From positions 62,001 to 126,000 of the forward strand of contig NZ_CP070974.1 in the NCBI RefSeq assembly GCF_017086405.1: 64,000 bases of DNA, read 5' to 3'. The DNA comes from Mycobacterium gordonae (GTDB lineage: Bacteria; Actinomycetota; Actinomycetes; Mycobacteriales; Mycobacteriaceae). The position numbers and the translations under genes were made by a program. The notes under the pieces were generated by a model. That model made no database searches. It was given only the letters and a program-made list of their open reading frames with translations, and was not told the origin of the DNA. Positions 33,989 through 42,793 of the stretch are shown here, piece after piece (position 1 is the first letter of the stretch; each line of letters opens with the position of its first letter).

Positions 33989-35938
33989 ATGGGTAAAGGC
34001 GCCCGGATCCGGAAGGAGCGGGCCGAGAAGCGCGACCAAAAAGCCGCCCAATTGAAGTGTGGGAAGGCCAACCCAAAGGCGACGGCAAATCAGCCGCCAT
34101 GGCCGCCGCCAGCAAACATGCCGCAGTTCGGCTTGTCTGGGGTTTCGCCGTCCGATGATCCGATCTCGAAGGTCATGTCGTTCCTGAATTCACAACCGCA
34201 GCTGATCGTCTGCGGCCTGTTCGGGCTGGACCCGCTGCCATACGAGGGGCGTCGCGAGCTGCTCGGCGGCGCCAGCCTGTACGACGCCCTCGAAACCGTC
34301 GCGCGGGTGCAGACGCAATGGGACGTGGCCTACTCGACCACCCGGGGCGTGCGTGACGTAGAGGGCGACTTCCTCGCCTTCGGTCGCGAGGGTGGCCTGT
34401 GCGAGAAGGTTCTCAACCGAATCATCACCTACGGCGACATGCTCATCTCGCCCCGTGCAATGGCACAGCTGCAGCGCGAGATCATCGAGTACGCGTCGGC
34501 GGATCACGCAGCGCCGGCGATCGATCGCGACACGCTGATACACCTGCTGCTGTCGATCACGACGGAGCAGAATCTCAACTCTGAGTTCGCGGGCGACGTG
34601 CCCACCGCGGATGAAATTGCGAAACTTCAGCACAAGCTGCCGAAGATGGGCCTCGAAGAGATGCACGAATACACGAAACCGCTCATCCAAGGCGAAATCG
34701 CCTCGGCACTCTTCAACTCGCCACTGAGGCTCGAGATCGTACTTTCAAACACTTACGACCTGTGGTTCACCGAGTGGGCACCGAGATCCAAGACCACAGG
34801 TCTGGGCGCGACGCCCGCCGAAGCCTTCAAGATCGCCACCGACGTCGAGCTGATCGACGTCATGCGGCTGGGGCACCGCATTATCGAGCGCAGTACCACG
34901 AATCAACAGGTTCGGTTCACCTGCGATGAACTGCTCGCCGACGGCGCCTCCGAGGCGGCGATCGACTATCTCCTCGCTAACATGGCGCTCAAGCTGGACG
35001 ATTTCAAGGCCAAGCTGCAGGAGGATCGCAACTCCGGGGAAATCGGCCACCAGCGATACACCCTCACGCGGTACCCGTTCCTCGCCGTTGACGACAACAC
35101 ATTCGTCACAATCCGCCATCAGTGGGCCCTCGACCGCCTCTGCGGCGGCCAGCTCTACTTCGAAGCGTGGGCCAGCCTCTCGGGATCGGCCCGAAATCGG
35201 TTCAAGTCCGCGATGAACGACGCCTTCGAACAGTTCGTCGGCGTGATACTCCACCGCATCGTCGACAAGTGCCCTCATCTACTCGCGATTGCCGACGAGC
35301 CCGACCTGCAGACCGCATGGACGCAGAAGAAGGGCGAAAAGCCGTCGGTTTGCGACTGGATTATTCTCGGCAAGGATCACTGCGTAGTGATCGACGCGAC
35401 TAACCACGCGGTGAAAGAGGATGCAGCACAAGGGCTGGCGAGTTGGGAAGCCTACAGCGCCGACGTCGAGAAGATATTCATGGACACCGACCAAGGCAAG
35501 TACAGTCAGCTGCTGTCCACCATCGACCTCGTCCAGAAGCACGGCGGCTGGAAAGGCCAAAAGGTCGACAACAAAACGATGTACGCCCCACTGGTGATCG
35601 TGCCCGATGCCGGCGTTACCAACGGACTGTTGGCTCAGTTCGACATCAATATCCGAAGTATCAAGGCGTTCAAGCATCTTCAGCCGCAGGTGTACGCCGC
35701 CGGCATCGTTCCGCTGTCAGACCTCCAACTGCTGGAGGGTATGGCCGACATCGGGGCGAAGGGCGGTAAGAACCCCGACATGATGGATTTGATCGCGAAA
35801 TGGCGCACCGGAGCTTCGAAATACGGCATGGCGTCTTTGCAGCTCTACCTACTCAGCTATGGCGCGCCGATACTGCCGTTGAGCGACCACATCGTGAAGA
35901 ACAGCCGAATGGTGATGAACCTGCTCAGCGGCATCTAG
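33989..35938 (+). CDS. 649-residue protein with nuclease-like C-terminal domain
   Basis: The ATG at 33989 starts MGKGARIRKERAEKRDQKAA, a basic tail seen in some DNA- or ribosome-associated proteins; an ATG 9 nt earlier is possible. The body (about 60-400) is helical with no known motif. A C-terminal region (about 400-560) looks like a PD-(D/E)xK-type fold: FEQFVGVILHRIVDKCPHLL, then SVCDWIILGKDHCVVIDATN, then KYSQLLSTIDLV. The core reads D...x...D-A-T instead of D...E-x-K, so the catalytic Lys is replaced and activity is uncertain. It stands alone in a defence-rich stretch. An anti-phage role is inference; a structural or regulatory protein is the alternative. Confidence 0.65.
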   Translation: MGKGARIRKERAEKRDQKAAQLKCGKANPKATANQPPWPPPANMPQFGLSGVSPSDDPISKVMSFLNSQPQLIVCGLFGLDPLPYEGRRELLGGASLYDALETVARVQTQWDVAYSTTRGVRDVEGDFLAFGREGGLCEKVLNRIITYGDMLISPRAMAQLQREIIEYASADHAAPAIDRDTLIHLLLSITTEQNLNSEFAGDVPTADEIAKLQHKLPKMGLEEMHEYTKPLIQGEIASALFNSPLRLEIVLSNTYDLWFTEWAPRSKTTGLGATPAEAFKIATDVELIDVMRLGHRIIERSTTNQQVRFTCDELLADGASEAAIDYLLANMALKLDDFKAKLQEDRNSGEIGHQRYTLTRYPFLAVDDNTFVTIRHQWALDRLCGGQLYFEAWASLSGSARNRFKSAMNDAFEQFVGVILHRIVDKCPHLLAIADEPDLQTAWTQKKGEKPSVCDWIILGKDHCVVIDATNHAVKEDAAQGLASWEAYSADVEKIFMDTDQGKYSQLLSTIDLVQKHGGWKGQKVDNKTMYAPLVIVPDAGVTNGLLAQFDINIRSIKAFKHLQPQVYAAGIVPLSDLQLLEGMADIGAKGGKNPDMMDLIAKWRTGASKYGMASLQLYLLSYGAPILPLSDHIVKNSRMVMNLLSGI

Positions 35939-36450
35939 GCCAGGGGCAGACCGTGGCAACGGGGAGCACGAACTCGCCCCTATGGTCGCCGGCAGGCTCT
36001 CGGCGTGCCACGGCGGTAGATCACTGCGCCGCAAGGGGTGATGTTGGCAACCGCTGGCGAGGCCATATCAAACCTATTGACGGTAGCGCGACGAGTAACA
36101 GCACCCCGGTGTAGTGGGAGTCGTCGCTCGAATCGACCGAACCGAGGGAACGCTGATGCACCACGCCCATTGCACGCTTCAGCAAAATTAACCTGCCTTG
36201 AAACCTCTGCAGGGACTTTCCGGTTAATCCGGCTGCAGCACTCCGGCAATCAGTGCGTCTCCCCCGCCGCGCCTTGAGTGATGCACTGCGGTGCATGGAA
36301 GGAATCCGACGGAATCGAATATGGCGGGTTACCGGCAAACGCCGCTGTGCCGGGTTGCCGGGTCGAGCGGTTCGACGGTGCTCCTACTCCCCCGCCGGGG
36401 GATAAACGAACCCGCACGTGTGCTTCACACTTCGAGCTTGGCGGAACCTG
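35939..36450. other. Intergenic region with truncated repeat copy D
   Basis: 36318-36415 carries TATGGCGGGTTACCGG-AAAC, as found at the left of copy C, followed directly by the hairpin CTACTCCCCCGCCGGGGGA; the middle of the repeat, including the palindrome, is missing. The rest (35939-36317) shows no gene. Confidence 0.6.
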
Positions 36451-36590
36451 TCAACCTGATGAGGCATGACATGCGCGGCGGAACCGCTGCTGAAACGTGG
36501 CGTGGTCCGAGTAGTGAGCGGGCGGGGTCTTGGTGGCTACGACGCGGTCGGTCACCGTGTCGTGCGCCCTCCATACCTCGCCCATCAGTT
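36451..36590 (-). pseudogene. Ser/Thr kinase fragment
   Basis: The minus strand reads LMGEVWRAHDTVTDRVVATK and ATFQQRFRRA, matching the G-loop/VAIK segment of the kinase at 39145. The catalytic half is missing. It overlaps the end of the HNH gene by a few bases. Confidence 0.75.
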
Positions 36591-37223
36591 TTCGGCTTCC
36601 GTCGACAAGGCTATCTGCCTGCGCTCTGCTAGCACCGCTTTCGTCGCAGCCAGCCATCGGCGGATGTAATCGTTGGCACCGATTTCCGGGTTGCGGTCGA
36701 CGTAGCGGACGAACCATCCGGTTAGGCCGTCCCATTCGGTGCAGTCGCCACAAGGTTTCCGCAGCGTCCAGTTCAGCTCCTCTAAGGTCCAATGCGCCTT
36801 TGCGGAGTTCCGCAGCATCGACGTCGTCACCCAGTTCGTGTCGTTATCGACGCCACGTCGCGAGACCGGGACAACGTGGTCAATCGAGGGAAAGAGCTCC
36901 CAGAAGGCAATATGGGTTTGAGACATCGCCCAGTTCGGATGGGCAGGAAAATCGTCTGGCAGAGCGAGCGAAAGCGCCCGAAGTGCACCCGGGTGAACCA
37001 GCCGGGCGCCGGAATAGCGGTCGGTGAAGCCGTCTCGGAAAAATATCCGAAGGCACTGCCGCTCGCTATATCGACGATTCACTTTGTCGACAGCAACGAA
37101 TCGATACTCTGCCCGAAGAATTTCGCGACCCGCTGCGAGAGAGTCGCCTTCTAGGGCCGCGCAAACGCGCTCGAGAATTGTGGCCTTGTCCACTGTTCCC
37201 CCGTCGTACACCTTGATGGTCAC
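36585..37223 (-). CDS. HNH endonuclease family protein
   Basis: This 212-residue protein starts at GTG 37223 (MTIKVYDGGTVDKATILERV), behind a GCAGGG site. Residues about 110-150 form an HNH-type centre: FPSIDHVVPVSRRGVDNDTNW followed by TSMLRNSAKAHW, with the D-H and the distal N/K residues of the family. A CGDC pair lies near residue 175. HNH proteins of this type cut DNA non-specifically or as restriction enzymes. No modification partner is adjacent. The upstream divergent gene at 37301 may share its promoter region. Confidence 0.75.
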   Translation of the reverse strand: MTIKVYDGGTVDKATILERVCAALEGDSLAAGREILRAEYRFVAVDKVNRRYSERQCLRIFFRDGFTDRYSGARLVHPGALRALSLALPDDFPAHPNWAMSQTHIAFWELFPSIDHVVPVSRRGVDNDTNWVTTSMLRNSAKAHWTLEELNWTLRKPCGDCTEWDGLTGWFVRYVDRNPEIGANDYIRRWLAATKAVLAERRQIALSTEAEN

Positions 37224-37300
37224 CCTGCAACATACCGCCGCGCCGGCAAGGCTGTGGCTCACCACAAGTAAACAAGGATCACGCCTGCCATTCTCAGCGA

Positions 37301-37564
37301 ATGGATTATCTCCAGCTGGCGATAGCCCGCGCGCGCATCGAGATCCCGCCCAACGTCGTGGGTTGGGCCCTCGATTCAGTTACTCCAATGCTCCGAGCAT
37401 GGACGGCACTGCTGACCCGACGCGAGGTGACCGACGCGCAGGCCTGGACGCTGCTATGGCGGGACGGCAGGCTGGAGAGATCCGTCGAGAAAGTGCCTCA
37501 GGGAGAGGCGGGCTATTACGTCTGCAACGCATCATCGGACAGGCTGGCCGGGCATGTCGCTTAG
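37301..37564 (+). CDS. Hypothetical protein, 87 residues
   Basis: Begins MDYLQLAIARARIEIPPNVV; a mainly helical small protein with mycobacterial codon use. No signal peptide, membrane segment or motif. It is divergent from the HNH gene and about 110 bp before the next hypothetical. The ribosome site is weak. The family is not recognised. Confidence 0.5.
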   Translation: MDYLQLAIARARIEIPPNVVGWALDSVTPMLRAWTALLTRREVTDAQAWTLLWRDGRLERSVEKVPQGEAGYYVCNASSDRLAGHVA

Positions 37565-37673
37565 TACTTGGCGCGACCCGACGTCCCACCAGGCGCTATC
37601 GCACAGATACGTGAACACTTCGACGGGACCGTCCTTGCCCGACTGGATCTCTTACGCGCCGTGACACGCCGCG

Positions 37674-38321
37674 ATGGCAGCGACACCGTCTCCCATGAGT
37701 TGGCAGCAGAACCACCTGTCAACTCTTCCCGCGGCCACCAACTGGGCCCACGTGAGCTTGCGCTCGTCGAACGGTATCGAAACGATGTCGCGCACCGAGG
37801 CCCGCGAGAGAGCCCAAAGCATCGCGGCGCAGACATCGGCAATTCTCTCGGAAGACGACCTAATTGGTCGCGTGGAATATGCACGCCGCGATGGTGTGCG
37901 GGGCTTCGAGGGCCTCGAAGCGTGTCTCTTCGGCCGCGGAACGATAGCCCCGCTGCCCGAGTCCGCCGATGCGGCCAGCGCCAAATGGCTCGAGGAAATC
38001 GCGGCCAGCGAGCTGGTCTACTCGACCGACTCCTTCCGCCTCGGCCCAAGCTTGTCTGCACTTCGCCCCATTGTCCGTATGCATCGAGATCCCTCCGACC
38101 GGTCTGCCCAAAGGTGGGGGCCCCGCCGGATCCGAGACTTCGGTCCAGCCGGGACTGTCCCTCTGACGTTCTCTCTCCCGTCCGAGGAAGGAGAGTTCGT
38201 CATCCGCGAACTCGGCAATGACGTACGCCGCTACGAGAAACTCGTCGACCTAATTGAGGAACGGCCGAACGTCCCTTTAGTTCGCCTATGCCAGACCACA
38301 GGAGGCAGAGCACCAGCTTGA
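37674..38321 (+). CDS. Hypothetical protein, up to 215 residues
   Basis: The frame has strong mycobacterial codon bias. Possible starts are ATG 37674, 37695 and 37785 (MSRTEARERAQSIAAQTSAI); the last would leave 178 residues. The sequence is acidic and mixed alpha/beta: RVEYARRDGVRGFEGLEACL, LTFSLPSEEGEFVIRELGND, RRYEKLVDLIEERPNVPLVR. There is no membrane segment or known motif. It could form a pair with the 87-residue protein upstream. Confidence 0.55.
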   Translation: MAATPSPMSWQQNHLSTLPAATNWAHVSLRSSNGIETMSRTEARERAQSIAAQTSAILSEDDLIGRVEYARRDGVRGFEGLEACLFGRGTIAPLPESADAASAKWLEEIAASELVYSTDSFRLGPSLSALRPIVRMHRDPSDRSAQRWGPRRIRDFGPAGTVPLTFSLPSEEGEFVIRELGNDVRRYEKLVDLIEERPNVPLVRLCQTTGGRAPA

Positions 38322-38424
38322 AGACCTCATGGCTCAGCAGCGCAAGGTGAAGGTGAAAATAACGAGTGGGCGGGCCAGTCCTATCGCATGAAAGACACCC
38401 AACACCGAAAGGAGACCACCCTGA

Positions 38425-38448
38425 GGGGGACCCGGTTGGTGGTCCCCC
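38425..38448 (+). terminator. Perfect 8-bp hairpin
   Basis: GGGGGACC (38425-38432) and GGTCCCCC (38441-38448) with an 8-nt loop, 104 bp after the preceding stop. It lacks a T-run. It could be a terminator or part of the IS-end debris that follows. Confidence 0.45.
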
Positions 38449-38488
38449 GGAATCGACCGCCTTGCTGTACTCGCTGCTGTACGACGGT

Positions 38489-38851
38489 CTACGTGTTGCG
38501 GATCTGCAGCTTGTTCCGGTACCGGCAACCCAACGACGCCGATTCAGCTGAGTCCAACGTTCTGGGAAACTGCGCCCCATTAGCGTGGCCAGCAAAGTCG
38601 TGGAGCCCAGCACCAGGTGCGCCCGGGGCGCCTTTCTCGCCGTCGGGTGCCGCGTCGTAGTCAGCCAGGACCTCCCGCTTGTACTTCGCGGTGAGCGTCC
38701 GTCGCCGAGCGCGTTCGGGCACCTCCGGATCAGGACGTCGCGTTGCATCGTCAGCCACCCGAACAGGATCTTCCATCCCGGCCGCGCAGACCATCGTCGT
38801 CACCTTGCTTGTCATTTTGGGGAGTCTCTCCCATCCCCGCCCACAGGTCAC
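38489..38851 (-). pseudogene. IS3-type OrfA relic
   Basis: The minus frame reads RTLTAKYKREVLADYDAAPD and then GEKGAPGAPGAGLHDFAGH, recognisable as an IS3-group OrfA (TAKYK, DAAPDGEKGA) that has lost its zipper and OrfB. The next 290 bp, up to the kinase, contain no gene. Confidence 0.65.
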
Positions 38852-39144
38852 TAATTGTCGGGGGCGAGTGCCTCAACCCAGGTTGGCAGAGAGGGCCGCG
38901 TACTTACCCGCTGGGGGATTCAATCCGGAGGCGCCCCGGAACCCACAGGATTCCGCTGTGACCGCTCTTCGTGGCGCATGGCCGGGGCCAGGTCAATGTC
39001 CGTGGCGATGACGAGGCCGGACCCAAGTGGCGAGCCCCGGGCGGTGACGGTGCCAGCCCCCATCGGTGCTAGTTTTTGAACCGCATAACGGCCTACCGTC
39101 GAGGAGTCGAAAGATTCTTTTTAGGGCTGCCAGGGGGCGCTTCA

Positions 39145-40380
39145 GTGCATACGGAGTCTGAGGGGACACCGTTCGGTCGCTACCGCTTACTGAGCATGCT
39201 CGGCCGGGGTGGCATGGGAGAGGTATGGCGCGCCTTCGACACCGACACCCAGCGTGTCGTTGCGATCAAAGTACTGCCAACCCATCTCGCCGACGACCCA
39301 CAATTCGCCCAGCGGTTTCGCCGTGAAGCGTTCGCCGCGGCCGGGCTAGCTAATCCGCACGTAGTACCCATTCACCACTATGGGGAAATCAACAACAGGC
39401 TTTACGTCGATATGCGCCTGATTGAGGGTCGCGATCTACACCAGATCGTCGCCGAAGGCCCGCTAAACCTCAATCGGGCCACGTCGATCGTCGAGCAAAT
39501 CGCTTCAGCGCTGCATGCCGCGCACAAGATTGGTTTGGTGCATCGTGACGTCAAACCCTCCAACATCTTAATCGACGATGAAGACTTCGCCTACCTGATC
39601 GATTTCGGGATCGCCCGCGCGGTCGGTCAAACAAGCCTGACCGGAACGAGCGGAGTGATCGGCACTTGGGCGTATATGGCCCCCGAGCGATTCTCCAGGG
39701 ACCAGAACGATTCCCGCGCTGATGTATACGCCCTGGCCTGCGTGTTACATGAGTGTTTAACCGGCAAGCAACCGTTTCCCGCGAGCAGCGTAGAGCGACA
39801 AATCGCCGCACATGTTTCCGAGCCGCCACCACGGCCTTCCATGTTGCAACCGACGGTGCCCGCATCAATGGACGCAGTAGTGGCCCGGGGCATGGCCAAA
39901 GATCCAGACGAGCGGTTCCAAACAGCGAAGGACCTCGCAAACGCCGCACGCGCAGCCGCTTCGACCTACTCGGGGTCTGCGCCGACGCAGGCAGCAAAGC
40001 CGCCCGTAACACCGAAAAAACAACCACGTCGACAGTCATCATTGAGAGCTACGGCTGCCGCCGCGGCTAACAGCAAGGCAGCCAAAGCCGGTGCCGCGGA
40101 CGGCGCACCCGAGGGCATGCAGCGCCCATCCGGCAGCCCGAAGCAGCCTGCCGCAGCGACTGTCGCAAAGCCACCCGCTGCAGCACCTGTCGGCAAACGA
40201 CCCGCCATAGCGCCAGTCGGCAAACGACCGGCCTCAGCGCGCGTCGCGAAGCGGCAGCTGGTGAACGCTCAGCCAGAGCACAAACCGGGTGTAGTCACCA
40301 TTATCGGCGTCGTTTTTGTGCTTGTGCTGATCGTGGTCGCCTTAGTTGTCGGCCTGGCGTTGATTGGCGGCGTTCTCTAG
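39145..40380 (+). CDS. Transmembrane Ser/Thr protein kinase (PknF/PknH type)
   Basis: The start is GTG 39145, with AGGGGGC 7 nt upstream, giving 411 residues. Kinase motifs are complete: GRGGMGEV (about 20-27), VVAIK (K42), HRDVKPSN (about 137), IDFGIA, GTWAYMAPERF, SRADVYALACVLHE. A low-complexity Ala/Pro/Lys linker (about 275-375) with a repeated PVGKRPA unit follows, then one transmembrane helix, VVTIIGVVFVLVLIVVALVV. The protein ends 8-9 residues later, so the extracellular sensor domain of PknH-type kinases is absent. It should phosphorylate cytosolic targets from the membrane. Three kinase fragments elsewhere in the window match it, suggesting local duplication. Confidence 0.9.
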   Translation: MHTESEGTPFGRYRLLSMLGRGGMGEVWRAFDTDTQRVVAIKVLPTHLADDPQFAQRFRREAFAAAGLANPHVVPIHHYGEINNRLYVDMRLIEGRDLHQIVAEGPLNLNRATSIVEQIASALHAAHKIGLVHRDVKPSNILIDDEDFAYLIDFGIARAVGQTSLTGTSGVIGTWAYMAPERFSRDQNDSRADVYALACVLHECLTGKQPFPASSVERQIAAHVSEPPPRPSMLQPTVPASMDAVVARGMAKDPDERFQTAKDLANAARAAASTYSGSAPTQAAKPPVTPKKQPRRQSSLRATAAAAANSKAAKAGAADGAPEGMQRPSGSPKQPAAATVAKPPAAAPVGKRPAIAPVGKRPASARVAKRQLVNAQPEHKPGVVTIIGVVFVLVLIVVALVVGLALIGGVL

Positions 40381-40503
40381 TCGAGCACGGTTCGCCAGGG
40401 ATCTGCACCGATTGCTTAGACGGGATCGAATGGCGAATCCGCGCGCGTGGTGGAAGTTGGACTTTCGGTCAGGTTTACCCAACTAGCGGCGTCTGACCCT
40501 GAC

Positions 40504-40525
40504 ATGCATAACTGATATTATGCAT
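40504..40525 (+). promoter_or_regulatory. Palindromic TATTATG motif, copy 2
   Basis: ATGCATAA (40504-40511) and TTATGCAT (40518-40525) form a perfect 8-bp inverted repeat with a 6-nt spacer. TATTAT inside it is a good -10 box. It overlaps the start of the truncated gene at 40524. Confidence 0.6.
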
Positions 40526-40700
40526 GAAATATGACGATGATCTCTACGCCGCCTCTCTCCTTCAGAATTCTGATAAAAACATCGCCGCCGGCGAGAAACT
40601 ATTTGACGCGCTCGCTGCCTGGTTCGATGAAGGCGCGACGCCGACGAGCGCGAATGAGCACGCGCCGAGAGGTTCGCGACCTGGTTGCACCCAGCTAGTC
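40524..40700 (+). pseudogene. 5' fragment of an unknown gene
   Basis: The frame starts MKYDDDLYAASLLQNSDKNI and continues AAGEKLFDALAAWFDEG, protein-like with natural codon use. After about residue 55 the composition changes as it runs into the AbiE promoter, and the first stop is at 41024 inside abiEi. It looks truncated; family unknown. Confidence 0.5.
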
Positions 40701-40713
40701 CCGACACTGCACA

Positions 40714-40764
40714 ATACTGACATCATTTCATCCAATACATGGCATCAGTATGTAGTATCGTGTC
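40714..40764 (+). promoter_or_regulatory. abiE leaderless promoter and operator candidate
   Basis: TAGTAT (40753-40758) lies 6 nt before the ATG at 40765, with no ribosome site. An inverted repeat ATACTGA/TCAGTAT (40714-40720 and 40745-40751) spans the -35 region. AbiEi-type antitoxins are known to repress their own operon through inverted repeats, which fits. Confidence 0.6.
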
Positions 40765-41604
40765 ATGGCGGCAACGGAACGGTACCTTCAGCTCGCGGAT
40801 ATTGCCGCTGGGCAGTGGGGTCTGGTCACCGCCGCCCAAGCCCGTCATGTCGGGCTTACCCATCAACAGCTGACCCGGATGGCCCGCAGCGGCATCCTGC
40901 ACCGCCTTCACCACGGCGTCTACCGCCTCGCCGGCGTGCCCCCCGACCCCTTCACCGAGCTCAAAGTGAGCTGGCTGGCCCTCGACCCGGCGGCCACCGC
41001 CGCCGAACGTCTCGAACGATCTGACCCGGTCGGAGTGGTATCTCACCGTTCGGCAGCGCGTGTGCATCAGCTCGGAGATCTCGATGCCGACCTCAACGAA
41101 TTCACGTTGACCGCCGGCAAGCGCACGCGTGATCCTGACACCCGTATCTACAAGCGGGCCCTCGACCGGTCGGACTGGCAGGTGATTGGTGGCCTGCCGA
41201 CCACCACTGTCGGCGTCACTCTGGCTGATCTGGCGGCGGCCACCACCGACGGAGGGCACCTCGGCAGTGTGTTGCGGGATGCGATCCTGCACGCCAAGAT
41301 CACCTACCTCGATGCTGCAGCGGTGCTGCGGCCCTACGCCCATGAATACGGCGCCCCGCTTGGCAACGGTCGCACGCTGGTTAAGACATTGCTCGCTCAG
41401 ACCGGCCTGTCCAAAACCATTGCTGCAGCGGCACAATTCGACGACCCCGACGACACCTGGCTGACAGATCAACTCAACACCGCGGCATCGCGGTACCTCG
41501 GCGGCACCGCTTTCCGGCGAGCCGCCGACCAGGTTCTCGTCGACCAGGAACTCATGGGCGCGACCGACTTCTACGGGCTCCGTCGACAGCCGGGCACAGC
41601 GTGA
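40765..41604 (+). CDS. abiEi: AbiEi-type antitoxin (type IV toxin-antitoxin)
   Basis: This 279-residue protein has the N-terminal winged helix of the AbiEi_4 family (DIAAGQWGLVTAAQARHVGL, LTRMARSGILHRLHHGVYRL), then the YRLAG-P motif and a larger C-terminal domain. It is the cognate antitoxin of the nucleotidyltransferase toxin downstream, with a GTGA overlap at 41601. Family members counter the toxin and repress transcription; the operator candidate directly upstream supports autoregulation. It is related to the MenA antitoxins of M. tuberculosis. The ATG is leaderless. Confidence 0.92.
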   Translation: MAATERYLQLADIAAGQWGLVTAAQARHVGLTHQQLTRMARSGILHRLHHGVYRLAGVPPDPFTELKVSWLALDPAATAAERLERSDPVGVVSHRSAARVHQLGDLDADLNEFTLTAGKRTRDPDTRIYKRALDRSDWQVIGGLPTTTVGVTLADLAAATTDGGHLGSVLRDAILHAKITYLDAAAVLRPYAHEYGAPLGNGRTLVKTLLAQTGLSKTIAAAAQFDDPDDTWLTDQLNTAASRYLGGTAFRRAADQVLVDQELMGATDFYGLRRQPGTA

Positions 41605-42491
41605 CTCCGCGATACGCGACGCCGGCAGCGTTTCACGCGGCCGTTGAAACACGACTCAAGGCGGCAGCCAACGCATCGGGCCGGCCCGTCAACGAGTTGC
41701 GCCGCCACTACCTGACTCAGCGCTTCCTGGCCCGCATCTACACCGCTCCGAACCCCGCATGGGTACTTCTAGGCGGCTCAGCACTGCTGGCTCGTATCCC
41801 GGGTGCGCGCCACTCCCGCGATGTCGACTTCGCCTACTCGCACACCCTGTCTGCCGTAGCCAGCGAGCTCGCGGAGCTCGTCAGTGCCGTCCCCGCGCCG
41901 GACCCGTTCGCTTTCGACGTCGCCGCAACGCCATCCCGCGACGACGACCACCTCACACTGAAAATCACTGCACGACTGGGTGTTACCGTCATTGATACCT
42001 TCCCCGTCGACATCACGCGAAGGCCCAGGTTCGCGACCGTCGATATCGTGCGGCCCGATCCGGTCATCACTGTCGACGACGTTGGCGACCTCCCGGCGTT
42101 TCTCGCCATCCCGCTCGCCCACCAGGTCGCCGACAAGATCTGCGCAATGTATGAAACCCACGGCGCCGGAAAGCTACCGTCCACACGCTTCCATGACTTG
42201 GTCGACCTGATGATCATCGTCGACGAACGTATCGGCGCTGAACTGGCCGCGGACACCGTGACAGCAGCGCTCACCGTAGAACAGATCCGCCGCGGCATCA
42301 CCATTCCCGCCGACCTGCCCGCCCCCGGCCCGCAATGGGTCAGCGGTTACAACCGTCTCGCCACACCACTACGCCCCCGAAGCCTGAGCCGCCTCGATGA
42401 GGCGATGGCACTCCTACGAGCCTTCACCACTCCCATCCTGGCAGCAACTGCCAACGGCAGCTGGCATCCAGCCATCCGCCACTGGAAGTAA
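41601..42491 (+). CDS. abiEii: AbiEii-type nucleotidyltransferase toxin
   Basis: This 296-residue protein has the DUF1814/MenT nucleotidyltransferase core: VLLGGSALLARIPGARHSRD followed by VDFAY, where G-G-S and D-x-D are the nucleotide- and metal-binding residues. Later come a KITARLGV strand, HQVADKICAMYE and the DLVDLMII helix. Homologous MenT toxins transfer nucleotides to the tRNA acceptor end and stop translation. Here the active-site motifs are intact, so the toxin is likely functional and kept in check by AbiEi. The GTG start overlaps the antitoxin stop. Confidence 0.93.
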   Translation: MTPRYATPAAFHAAVETRLKAAANASGRPVNELRRHYLTQRFLARIYTAPNPAWVLLGGSALLARIPGARHSRDVDFAYSHTLSAVASELAELVSAVPAPDPFAFDVAATPSRDDDHLTLKITARLGVTVIDTFPVDITRRPRFATVDIVRPDPVITVDDVGDLPAFLAIPLAHQVADKICAMYETHGAGKLPSTRFHDLVDLMIIVDERIGAELAADTVTAALTVEQIRRGITIPADLPAPGPQWVSGYNRLATPLRPRSLSRLDEAMALLRAFTTPILAATANGSWHPAIRHWK

Positions 42492-42793
42492 CCACCGCCC
42501 TTCGCACGGTCACGGAAATGACACCGTCACTGAAAACGACCGGCACCGAGGCTATTTCAGTGAACGTGGCACCATCGCAGGTCGCGAACGACAACATGAC
42601 TGAGACGACACCCGTATTGCGTCGAGCAATTCTCCCGAATGACCCTTGCCCACCCGTGCCAGGCTGCGTTGATTGAAAGCGCCTCGCCGCCAACGGTTGT
42701 GACGGATTTCGGAGCTGCTGGGCTTCTGCGACCACGTCGAAGACTAGGTGTACTGACCACGGACGTTAGGTACGGCGTGGGTTGCTATCTCGA
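42492..42793. other. Gap between convergent abiEii and the Avs-like gene
   Basis: About 300 bp with only short frames on both strands. No gene, repeat or strong terminator was seen. Confidence 0.5.

Noticed and set aside
33585..34055. 156-residue plus-strand frame overlapping the 649-residue gene start
   Set aside because: Arg/Pro-rich with no motif, and it overlaps the better-supported gene in another frame.
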